A stretch of DNA of 15,646 bases from an uncultured Bacilli bacterium (GTDB lineage: Bacteria > Bacillota_I > Bacilli_A > RF39 > UBA660): contig CAKPER010000029.1 in NCBI GenBank assembly GCA_934149245.1, positions 1 to 15,646 on the forward strand. Reading direction: 5' to 3'. Below, piece after piece: positions 1 through 6,334 of this stretch (its first letter is position 1; every line of letters starts with the position of its first letter). The position numbers and the translations under genes are program-made. The notes under the pieces are model-generated. The model searched no databases. It saw nothing but the letters and a program-made list of their open reading frames with translations, and was not told the DNA's origin.

Positions 1-368
1 ATTTCCTCCTTATTTTTATTAAATTTTTCTATTATTTTTTTATATAGTTTTAAATCAGTACCATCTACACATTCTATTTTGCAATTGTTATCTTCTAGAA
101 ATTGCAAAAAATTAATATTATCAATGGTATTGCGTGATAATTGTTTTAAATCTTTTATTATTACTTTTGAATATCTTTTATTTTCAATATCTTCTTTTAA
201 ATCATTTAACTCTTTTCTATCCAAACTCAAACGATTTTGGACTTTATCAAAATAAATAGTATAATCATAATTTTTCATAAGACACCAATCAGATATTTGC
301 TTTAAAAAATAATCTATTGCAACCCTTTTCTTGTTTTTAAAACATAGGTATACTGCGACTTTCTCCAT
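1..368 (-). CDS. Serine-recombinase-like N-terminal domain protein, partial, catalytic serine not seen
   Basis: The gene starts at the ATG ending at 368, after GAAAGGA, 18 nt below the sortase stop, and runs off the window edge (122 codons seen, no stop). The fold signature of a resolvase N-terminal domain is visible: AVYL at the start, LDRKELNDLKEDI in the middle, and KVIIKDLKQLSRNTIDN, which matches the family's vvvkdlsRlsRn helix, then FLEDNNCKIECVDG. In active serine recombinases the opening strand reads YxRvS with the nucleophilic serine. Here it reads YLCFK, so both the arginine and the serine are replaced. The protein may be a non-catalytic DNA-binding or accessory relative, or a decaying gene. 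Its close spacing to the sortase suggests co-transcription with the surface module. The missing C-terminus prevents a firmer call. Confidence 0.65.
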   Translation of the reverse strand, partial: MEKVAVYLCFKNKKRVAIDYFLKQISDWCLMKNYDYTIYFDKVQNRLSLDRKELNDLKEDIENKRYSKVIIKDLKQLSRNTIDNINFLQFLEDNNCKIECVDGTDLKLYKKIIEKFNKNKEE

Positions 369-386
369 ATTATATTGTTCCTTTCT

Positions 387-1028
387 TTAATATTTTTCTT
401 CATCTATAAGTTTTGCAATATAAATAATTTGCTTATTAGTTCCACTAATACAAGTAATGAGTGTTATATCAGACATATTAGTTTGATTAAGCTTTGCTAC
501 ACCTGTTTTTTCAATCTCATATTTATCAAAAATTTCATAAATATATTTCATTCCTTTATAATAAAAATATACTTTATCAGTTATTTCTAATTTTCTTAAA
601 TTTTTAAAAAAAGAAACATAACTATTACCAGAGTGAGCAGCTAAAAGAATATGACTAATTGCTTGCTCGTCTGGTAAAATTGTTTCTTTTAATAAATATA
701 TATTTTTATTTACATTATTCTTAGGACTAGTTTTGTCAACTAATCCTTTTTTTAAATTAATTTTCGGTATCTCCAAAACACCAATATAAATTTCATCATC
801 TTTTTTGATAATAGGATGTTCTTCTTTTGATTCCTCAACTATTGAAGTTTCTTCTTCTATTTCAAAAAATTTTTCAATGCTTTTTTCTTCTATTTTATCA
901 TTTGTTTTCTTCTGATAATAATTATATCCGTAAAAAATAAAACCCAAAGTAAGAAGAGAAACACCTATTATTATTGTTATAGAATAAAATTGATTATTTT
1001 TTTGTTTTTTTCTTTTTATATGTTCCAT
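387..1028 (-). CDS. Membrane-anchored sortase (class B/D-like transpeptidase)
   Basis: A 213-residue sortase. It has a basic N-terminus, a transmembrane segment at about residues 15-34, an acidic linker to about 75, and a sortase beta-barrel. The catalytic histidine is H132 in LAAHSG and the nucleophile is C193 in TLITC. The third conserved residue, normally an arginine about seven positions after the cysteine, is Q200 (with K199 beside it). The start overlaps the end of the upstream adhesin gene by 35 bp. An AGGTG ribosome binding site lies 9 nt before the ATG, so translation is probably coupled. Sortases cut a sorting signal in a substrate and attach it to peptidoglycan or to another pilin subunit. 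The obvious substrate is the neighbouring protein ending in VPNTL. I cannot tell whether it anchors to the wall or polymerises a pilus. Confidence 0.88.
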   Translation of the reverse strand: MEHIKRKKQKNNQFYSITIIIGVSLLTLGFIFYGYNYYQKKTNDKIEEKSIEKFFEIEEETSIVEESKEEHPIIKKDDEIYIGVLEIPKINLKKGLVDKTSPKNNVNKNIYLLKETILPDEQAISHILLAAHSGNSYVSFFKNLRKLEITDKVYFYYKGMKYIYEIFDKYEIEKTGVAKLNQTNMSDITLITCISGTNKQIIYIAKLIDEEKY

Positions 1029-3777
1029 AAATTATAGCACCTAATCCAATCATTGATATACCAAATGTAACATAAGGTATATAATCATTTTTTAAAGTAT
1101 TTGGTACTTCAACAATATTTTTTTCATCAGCAAGTTGTGATTTAATTATTTGTCCATCTTCTAGAATTTCAAACCACATTTTTTCTTCATTAATTTTATA
1201 ACCTTTTGGAGCTTCTTTTTCAACAAAATAGTATTTACCATATCTCAAATTATCAATTTTTATTTTTCCATTTTCATCAGTTCTACCACTAAAAACTAGT
1301 TCATCTTTTTCATTATATACTTCTATTAAAGTATTTGGTAATACTTCTCCAGTAGAAATATCAACTTTTGTTATTTCTATACTTCCCATAACTGGTTTAT
1401 TTTTCATTTCTGCTTTAACTATTTCGCCATTTTCTTTTATCTCGAAATAAACTTTTTCAGTAGTAATAATATAACCAGTTGTAGCCTCTTTTTCTACAAT
1501 GTAATACTTACCAACTGCTAAATCATCAATAGATACTTTCCCACCTTTGTCAGTTTTATAAGTTCCAACTAACTCATCTTTATCGTTATAAATTTCTATA
1601 ATAGTATTTGGAATAGTATCTCCATTTACTAAATCTTTTTTAGTAAATTCTAACTTTCCTTTTTTATAATAATTTTTTAAAAAAATATCATAAGAAATAT
1701 TATCTGTATATTGATCTTTATATTTTAATTCTAATTCATATTCCTTATCATCTAAAACATGATTATTATCTGTAGAAATTTCTTTGATAAAATACTTTCC
1801 TAAATATAGGTTATCAAATACTAATTTACCAGCTTTGTTAGTAAAGCCTTCTTTAACTAATTCACCTTTTTTATAAATCAATTTACCATTAGCAGAATAA
1901 ATATCTTCTTTAGCATATAATCCTATTTTTACATTTGCTAAATTAATCTTATCGTAAGTATATTTGCCATTATCAATTACAAATTTTTCACCTATTTTAT
2001 CAATTGTTACACTACCTTTTACTTCTTTGTTAGCAAATCTAACTTCAAATAAAACACCTAATTCATCGTCTTTTATTAATTCTGAATTTTCTCCAATGTG
2101 GAACTCTACTGATTCTTTATTCCATAAATAACCATCAATTCGTTGATCTACTTCCTCTAATCTATAATTTCCAGGCATTAATGGATAAGGTGTAATTAAT
2201 ATACCATTTTCATCCGTTTCAAATTCACATACATCTTTCACTGTTGGATAAGTAATTCTCTGGCAAACATATTCTTCAGTATCAATATTAAAGATTTTAA
2301 ATTTAATATTGGCTCTAGCAATAATATCACCAGTATCTTTATCAATTTTTATTACTTTTAATTTAGCTGTAATTGGAGCATTTGAGATTAACTTATATAA
2401 TGGTTCATCTGTATTTTCATTAATAGTAATTTCAAAATCTTTAACTTTTTCATAGTCTGTAGTTGCTGTAACTTGTTTAATTATATAAACACCATAAGGT
2501 AATTTTACTGTAGCATAACCCTTACTATCAGTTGTGATAGTTTTATATTTTTCTCCACTTGATTTTAAATAAATATCAAATGTTACATTAGGTTCTCCCA
2601 CCAACATTCCTGTTTTATCATTAGCATAAACCTTAAAGAAATTAACATTTCTTTCAATAACTTTTTCTTGTACTGGAATTAATGGTTCTAAATTATCTTT
2701 TGAAATATTGAATTCATAAGTGTTTTTATCAAGTTCATAGCCCTTACTAGGTGTAATTTCTCTTAAATAAAATTTCCCTAAACTTGGTAAATAGCCACTT
2801 ATAGCATAACCGTTTTCGTCTGTTGTAATTTTAGTAATTAGTGTGCCATCTTCCCTATATACGCTATAAACAGCACCTTTCAATGTAGCATCTCCTTGTG
2901 GGATATTCTTTCCAGTATCTCTATCTACTTTATTGATAGCAACTTTACCACCAATTATTTTAATATTAATATTTCTTTGAAGTGGATCATAACTACCAAC
3001 TTGAACTAAATCTTGACTATCTGGTCTTACATAAACGATTGTAGGGTGTGAATATTTTACATCTTTTTTAATTAAATTTATTGTAGTTTCTCCAACCTCA
3101 TTTGCAGTTATATATAAATCATTTCCTGATTTACTTAATGATACTTTTGAATTACTTGATGCTTGCCATTTTGATAGTACTGAATTTGTATCTGTAATTT
3201 TTAAAGTACTACCAATTATTGTTTCAAAATTTGAATTACCGAATTCTGGAGTTTTATAATGATTAGCAACTAATCTCTCCATTTCTGCCATTTCGTTTTC
3301 ATATCTAGTAATTCTATTTCCTTTCAAAGAATCAGTAAAATAAATATCCCAACCATGTGGCACAGTTTGCCAAATCATAAATTGGGTGATAGCATACCAT
3401 TTTAAATCGCTATGATTTACTTCACTATCTGAATAACCATAACCATAAAATGCTAATAATTGAATTCTTTTCCATTGTTCTTGACTCATATTAGCAACAT
3501 ATGCTTGATTAACATCTGTACCTGTATAATCTGTAAATTCTTCTAGTGGTGTACCCGGCTCAATACAATATATAAACTGATTATCACTTGTCCTTGCTAT
3601 AACTGCCATTTGTTGATATTTAGTTCTAATTCCCTGTTTCATATTGACATAAGTATTAGGTATCCACTGATATTTATCATTGAATTGTGCTTTATAATTA
3701 GTAGCATGAACCTGCATTGCTGGTGTTAAAACTAGTCCCAACAATACAAGAAATAAACTTTTTAAATTTTTTTTCAT
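994..3777 (-). CDS. Thioester-domain/SpaA-repeat surface adhesin with VPNTL sorting signal
   Basis: A 927-residue cell-surface protein. A signal peptide covers about residues 1-25. It is followed by a thioester domain whose partner residues are C71 (YCIEPG) and Q132 (AITQFMIW). In this family the Cys-Gln bond reacts with host amines. A stretch at about 173-278 resembles a beta-sandwich stalk. About six SpaA/Cna-B-like domains follow, from 279 to 885, each opening with a K-containing strand (AINKVDRDTG, KVIKIDKDTG, ITKVDISTG) and closing with an E-containing strand such as REITPSKGY or VEKEAPKGY, the usual isopeptide Lys and Glu sites. The end is VPNTL (891-895), a hydrophobic helix and a KKKKTKK tail: a sortase signal in which the usual final Gly is Leu. 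The ribosome binding site is GGAGGAAG. It sits between a four-cysteine membrane protein and its likely sortase. It may be a pilus-tip or fibril adhesin of a conjugative element or of the host cell. Confidence 0.92.
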   Translation of the reverse strand: MKKNLKSLFLVLLGLVLTPAMQVHATNYKAQFNDKYQWIPNTYVNMKQGIRTKYQQMAVIARTSDNQFIYCIEPGTPLEEFTDYTGTDVNQAYVANMSQEQWKRIQLLAFYGYGYSDSEVNHSDLKWYAITQFMIWQTVPHGWDIYFTDSLKGNRITRYENEMAEMERLVANHYKTPEFGNSNFETIIGSTLKITDTNSVLSKWQASSNSKVSLSKSGNDLYITANEVGETTINLIKKDVKYSHPTIVYVRPDSQDLVQVGSYDPLQRNINIKIIGGKVAINKVDRDTGKNIPQGDATLKGAVYSVYREDGTLITKITTDENGYAISGYLPSLGKFYLREITPSKGYELDKNTYEFNISKDNLEPLIPVQEKVIERNVNFFKVYANDKTGMLVGEPNVTFDIYLKSSGEKYKTITTDSKGYATVKLPYGVYIIKQVTATTDYEKVKDFEITINENTDEPLYKLISNAPITAKLKVIKIDKDTGDIIARANIKFKIFNIDTEEYVCQRITYPTVKDVCEFETDENGILITPYPLMPGNYRLEEVDQRIDGYLWNKESVEFHIGENSELIKDDELGVLFEVRFANKEVKGSVTIDKIGEKFVIDNGKYTYDKINLANVKIGLYAKEDIYSANGKLIYKKGELVKEGFTNKAGKLVFDNLYLGKYFIKEISTDNNHVLDDKEYELELKYKDQYTDNISYDIFLKNYYKKGKLEFTKKDLVNGDTIPNTIIEIYNDKDELVGTYKTDKGGKVSIDDLAVGKYYIVEKEATTGYIITTEKVYFEIKENGEIVKAEMKNKPVMGSIEITKVDISTGEVLPNTLIEVYNEKDELVFSGRTDENGKIKIDNLRYGKYYFVEKEAPKGYKINEEKMWFEILEDGQIIKSQLADEKNIVEVPNTLKNDYIPYVTFGISMIGLGAIIYGTYKKKKTKK

Positions 3778-3803
3778 ATTCTTCCTCCATTAATTTTAAA
3801 TCA

Positions 3804-3828
3804 TAAAAAAATACCAATTAAGGTATTT
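3804..3828 (-). terminator. Intrinsic terminator/attenuator between Cys-domain gene and adhesin
   Basis: On the minus strand AAATACC-TTAATT-GGTATTT forms a perfect 7-bp stem followed by a run of T. The hairpin includes the stop codon of the upstream gene and lies only about 30 nt before the adhesin start. Partial termination here would lower adhesin and sortase output relative to the upstream gene. Confidence 0.65.
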
Positions 3829-4444
3829 GTATTGAATGATAATCAAATAAATTTCCGTTTGTATCAAAAAGTGTTAGCATATAATATGTTGTTCCACAAT
3901 TATCTTGATAGCTATCACAATAATATCCATAACTATTCATATATTTATCTCCCATTGCTTTACACTCATCAAATGTATTAAAATCTGCTCTAACCCAATT
4001 CATATCAAACTTTTTCGGTACACAAGACGGATTTTTATCCTGAGTTGCTGAAGAACTAATATTATTGCTAGAATTATTAGAAACGTTTGAATTATCATTA
4101 TTTTTTTTAGAATTTTCCGTTTCACTTTTTATATTATTATTTGAAGAATTATTATTACTATTAGATTTCACAGTTGCACTATCATTAGATGGCTTATTTT
4201 CATCAGCTTTTGAAGTGTTATTAGAATTGTTATTTTCTAATGCTTTATCTTCTTTATTATCATCAGTTTTTTCGTCTTCAATAGTGTCAACATTTTTAGA
4301 AACATTTTGTTTTTCTTTCAAATTAATTTTCTCATTTACATTATTGTTTTCTTTATAAAATAATGATTTTAAAGTATATCCAATAGTAAAGATAATCAAA
4401 CATAATATAATAAGTTTTAACGCCTTTTTAAATTTTTTGCTCAT
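3818..4444 (-). CDS. Membrane-anchored protein with Asn/Ser linker and four-cysteine extracellular domain
   Basis: A 208-residue protein of no named family. A lysine-rich start is followed by a transmembrane helix at about 9-28. A low-complexity linker rich in Asn, Ser, Lys and Asp spans roughly 30-138. A compact C-terminal domain of about 68 residues begins at C141 and contains C141, C161, C176 and C183, with FDECKAMGDKYM and YYMLTLFDTNGN segments. The four cysteines could make two disulfides outside the cell. The linker would let the domain reach through the cell wall. The start is set by AAAGGAGGT 9 nt upstream (4454-4462). The gene precedes the adhesin and sortase on the same strand, separated by an attenuator-like hairpin, so a role in the same surface structure is inferred. 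Confidence 0.8.
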   Translation of the reverse strand: MSKKFKKALKLIILCLIIFTIGYTLKSLFYKENNNVNEKINLKEKQNVSKNVDTIEDEKTDDNKEDKALENNNSNNTSKADENKPSNDSATVKSNSNNNSSNNNIKSETENSKKNNDNSNVSNNSSNNISSSATQDKNPSCVPKKFDMNWVRADFNTFDECKAMGDKYMNSYGYYCDSYQDNCGTTYYMLTLFDTNGNLFDYHSIQIP

Positions 4445-4492
4445 AGTTATATTACCTCCTTTGTAACATTTGTATATAAGCGTTTTTAATGC

Positions 4493-4498
4493 ATTATA
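4493..4498 (-). promoter_or_regulatory. Candidate -10 box (TATAAT) for the surface operon
   Basis: A perfect TATAAT lies about 50 nt upstream of the Cys-domain gene start. No good -35 box is visible at 16-18 nt, so the call rests on the -10 alone. Confidence 0.35.
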
Positions 4499-4547
4499 TA
4501 AAGGATTTCCTATAAACTATTTATCGCTCAAAAAATGAAATTTTGCA

Positions 4548-4602
4548 ATAGTTTTTTATTCAAAAACTATGGTATATTCAATTTTGTTTTCAAAATATAC
4601 AT
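4548..4602 (-). other. Possible 11-codon leader ORF ending in an inverted repeat
   Basis: The ATG at 4602 follows AAAGGAG with good spacing and opens an 11-residue frame (MYILKTKLNIP) that stops at 4567. The stop lies in the 9-bp inverted repeat ATAGTTTTT/AAAAACTAT (4548-4556 and 4562-4570, 5-nt loop). A short leader ORF running into a hairpin upstream of the surface operon could be regulatory, but no T-run follows the hairpin. This is speculative. Confidence 0.3.
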
Positions 4603-4661
4603 AAATACGCTCCTTTCAACAATCATTTTGCTTTTTTTATGGAGAGTAATAACTCCAATAA

Positions 4662-4757
4662 TTATTCACACCTACCAGAAACTATACAAACACAAATAAT
4701 AAATAATAAAATTAAAAACAATAAAATCATCCCGATTATTACTAAAAATATCTTCAT
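4662..4757 (-). CDS. 31-residue membrane peptide coupled to the ArpU-like gene
   Basis: A small gene translating to M-K, then a strongly hydrophobic stretch (IFLVIIGMILLFLILLFII), then CVCIVSGRCE. Its ATG overlaps the TGA of the upstream regulator in an ATGA junction, and GAGG sits 8 nt upstream within that gene, the arrangement of translational coupling. The peptide would form one transmembrane helix with a short tail containing three cysteines (CVC and RC). Such peptides can be lipid-interacting regulators, small toxins or protein-complex subunits. The sequence does not decide between these. Confidence 0.6.
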   Translation of the reverse strand: MKIFLVIIGMILLFLILLFIICVCIVSGRCE

Positions 4758-5215
4758 AATATTTCCTCTTTCATCACTTCAACGCTATAAAAAAGAGCTG
4801 TCTTTATAAAACAACTCTTCTTCCTAGAATATATATTAGATTTATCTAACGATAATCTTTCTGCGACTTCCTCATCGCTATGACTTGATAAAATAGATAA
4901 ATCAAATATCTTCTTTTCATCATCTGTCATTCTTAATTTTAACTTTTTAAAAGAAATTTCAAAATCATCTAAACATTTTTTATATTCCGCTATCTTTATT
5001 GCATTTGTTGATGTTTTATCACTAATTTGCGATGAAAAAACACCAAGGTTATCATTTGCTAAAGAACAATTATAAGATTCTAATATTGCATTTATTCTTT
5101 CTGAATATAAACGGTATTTAGAAAAAAAATCTAAAACTGCTAATCTTGTTTTTGGATAATCAAAAGCATTAATAATTTCTTGATTTAAAATTTTGGGTTT
5201 ACCAACCTTTGGCAT
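4754..5215 (-). CDS. ArpU/RinA-like transcriptional regulator, copy 1
   Basis: A 153-residue protein with a helical N-terminal half and a C-terminal sigma-70-region-4-like helix-turn-helix from about residue 95: MTDDEKKIFDLSI, then DEEVAERLSLDKSNIYSRKK. This matches the layout of ArpU/RinA-type regulators that switch on late or transfer genes in phages and integrative elements of Bacillota. The gene at 5513-5989 is a diverged paralogue: TDDEKRIYNDCI and YRIKKSCYLKVAL match TDDEKKIFDLSI and YSRKKSCFIKTAL here. The ribosome binding site is AAGGAGAG. The last codons include a hairpin with a T-run (4787-4819), which may only reflect the repeated KKSC codons. The gene overlaps a 31-residue peptide gene by 4 bp. 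It is a plausible activator of the surface operon downstream. Confidence 0.7.
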   Translation of the reverse strand: MPKVGKPKILNQEIINAFDYPKTRLAVLDFFSKYRLYSERINAILESYNCSLANDNLGVFSSQISDKTSTNAIKIAEYKKCLDDFEISFKKLKLRMTDDEKKIFDLSILSSHSDEEVAERLSLDKSNIYSRKKSCFIKTALFYSVEVMKEEIL

Positions 5216-5370
5216 AAATATCTACTCTCCTTCTTTAATGAATAAAAAAAAACAAAACTTAATTTGCTCTTCAAAATATTTACCCATTCAGTTGAAACAA
5301 GTTCTGTATCTACCTAAACTTATTCCACTTTACTACATTTTAACACTTGACAATCCCAATGTCAGTAGCA

Positions 5371-5406
5371 ACTTTAGTTGTAATTTTAGTTGTATTTTCA
5401 GTTGTG
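5371..5406 (-). repeat. Three tandem 12-bp repeats upstream of ArpU-like copy 1
   Basis: Three near-identical 12-mers follow each other: ACTTTAGTTGTA, ATTTTAGTTGTA and TTTTCAGTTGTG. They lie in the 297-nt gap between the two ArpU-like genes. I see no gene in this gap. The repeats could be binding sites for a regulator or a simple slippage product. Confidence 0.45.
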
Positions 5407-5501
5407 CAGTTTGAAATAAATTCCTTTAGTTACATGCTTTTATAGTAAAAATAAAATCGTGTTTAAATCTCAAAGTAATTCTTCAAAAAATTTTTTTATT
5501 C

Positions 5502-5532
5502 AAAAAAAACAACTAGCCAACCAGACTAATTG
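5502..5532 (-). terminator. Intrinsic terminator at the end of ArpU-like copy 2
   Basis: On the minus strand CAATTAGTC-TGGTT-GGCTAGTTG makes a 9-bp stem with two wobble pairs, followed by eight T. The stem contains the last codons and stop of the gene. Confidence 0.8.
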
Positions 5533-5989
5533 TTGAAGTAACTACATTTTCCTCGTAGCCATTTACTAATTCAAAACACAAAGCAACCTTTAAATAACAA
5601 CTCTTTTTTATTCGATAGTATGTTTTGTCGGTTTTACAAATTCTATCCTTTACTACTTTATCAGACAATCTATTTATAATACAGTCATTATAAATTCTTT
5701 TCTCATCATCTGTAAATTCGCCCAACATCAATTCGACTTTTCTATCAAACAAATCAATAAATTCCTCTATTTCTTGTTTTAACTTAAAAGTTTGTTGTGT
5801 TGGATCAGATTTCCTATGATAACTCAAATCTTCTTCTCTGAAAAATAATGATTTCTTTAACGCACTATCATAAATGTTCCTTGATAAAAACCTCTTGTAA
5901 TTATAATCATCATATAAATCATGAACTAATCTGACAAGAAACTTAGTATTATAATTTTTAAGATACACATTTTTTAATAATGCTCTCAT
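5513..5989 (-). CDS. ArpU/RinA-like transcriptional regulator, copy 2
   Basis: A 158-residue paralogue of the regulator at 4754-5215. The N-terminal 85 residues are basic and helical. The C-terminal sigma-like helix-turn-helix starts at about residue 92 (FTDDEKRIYNDCIINRLSDKVV) and ends in YYRIKKSCYLKVALCFELV. GGGAGGT precedes the ATG. It has its own promoter (6128-6155) with paired TGCA palindromes upstream and about 130 nt of leader. An intrinsic terminator closes it, so it is a single-gene unit. Family knowledge suggests it activates late or transfer genes by contacting DNA and RNA polymerase. The target promoter is not known. The strong divergence between the two copies suggests different targets rather than a recent duplication. 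Confidence 0.7.
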   Translation of the reverse strand: MRALLKNVYLKNYNTKFLVRLVHDLYDDYNYKRFLSRNIYDSALKKSLFFREEDLSYHRKSDPTQQTFKLKQEIEEFIDLFDRKVELMLGEFTDDEKRIYNDCIINRLSDKVVKDRICKTDKTYYRIKKSCYLKVALCFELVNGYEENVVTSTISLVG

Positions 5990-6127
5990 AATATGAATTT
6001 ACCTCCCATCTAAAAGAAATACTGCTTTGAGTTCTAGTAATATCTTCTAAACTACCGCAAATAAATTCAAATGTAACACATCACCAAAACCCCTTAATTC
6101 ACATAATAATGTAATTAATTGCCTCCT

Positions 6128-6155
6128 ATCTTACATTATTTTCCTGAAAAGTCAA
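6128..6155 (-). promoter_or_regulatory. Promoter of ArpU-like copy 2
   Basis: On the minus strand TTGACT (6150-6155) and TAAGAT (6128-6133) are separated by 16 nt. An AGGAGG lies where transcription would start, too far from the gene to act as its ribosome binding site. The true start codon is about 130 nt further on. Confidence 0.6.
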
Positions 6156-6165
6156 GACTTTTTGT

Positions 6166-6197
6166 TGCATTTTTGCATTTATATTTGCATTTTTGCA
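6166..6197. promoter_or_regulatory. Two TGCATTTTTGCA palindromic elements, 20 bp apart
   Basis: Two identical copies of TGCATTTTTGCA (6166-6177 and 6186-6197) repeat at 20 bp, about two helical turns. The first ends 10 bp upstream of the -35 box of the ArpU-like promoter. Related pairs occur upstream of lysR at 11087-11127, also 10 bp from the -35 box, and a weaker single copy occurs near 9081. The arrangement fits activator binding. Confidence 0.6.
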
Positions 6198-6208
6198 ACT
6201 GAATAGGT

Positions 6209-6244
6209 AAAAAAATAGAGCTTTCTTTTAAAGTTCGCCCTATT
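6209..6244 (-). terminator. Intrinsic terminator of the radical SAM operon
   Basis: On the minus strand AATAGGGC and GCTCTATT pair over 8 bp (one wobble) with a 15-nt loop, followed by seven T. It lies about 90 nt after the MazG/Nudix stop codon and insulates the downstream ArpU-like promoter. Confidence 0.75.
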
Positions 6245-6269
6245 TATAACAATTATAGCAAAGAGTTAT

Positions 6270-6320
6270 GGTATTTGTTATGGACAAAAAACTGGTATTT
6301 TTTATGTCATTTTACTGGTA
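6270..6320. repeat. Imperfect tandem direct repeat, period about 24 bp
   Basis: GGTATTTGTTATGGACA at 6270 is followed 24 bp later by GGTATTTTTTATGTCA, each ending in ACT before the next GGTA (6317). The repeat lies between the MazG/Nudix stop and the operon terminator. No function is evident. Confidence 0.4.
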
Positions 6321-6334
6321 GTAATACTGATACT

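Noticed and set aside
375..590. Plus-strand frame of 71 codons
   Set aside because: It is antisense to the sortase and has the Phe/Ile/Asn composition of a shadow frame, with no ribosome binding site.
4065..4358. Plus-strand frame of 97 codons rich in Leu, Phe and Ser
   Set aside because: It is the reverse reading of the low-complexity Asn/Ser linker of the minus-strand membrane protein.
4640..4662. GGAGTTATTACTCTCC hairpin after the 31-residue peptide as a terminator
   Set aside because: On the minus strand it is followed by A and not T; on the plus strand the T-run precedes it.
4787..4819. Terminator-like hairpin inside ArpU-like copy 1
   Set aside because: The stem and T-run coincide with conserved KKSC...ALF codons shared with the paralogue, so coding constraint explains it; termination there would truncate the gene.
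5193..5414. Plus-strand frame of 73 codons
   Set aside because: It overlaps the start of the ArpU-like gene and runs through the 12-bp repeats; there is no ribosome binding site or domain.
5990..6120. Short frames in the ArpU-like leader, including a 10-codon GTG frame and an open frame entering the gene
   Set aside because: No convincing start with proper ribosome binding site spacing. An ATG near 6109 is followed at once by TGA.
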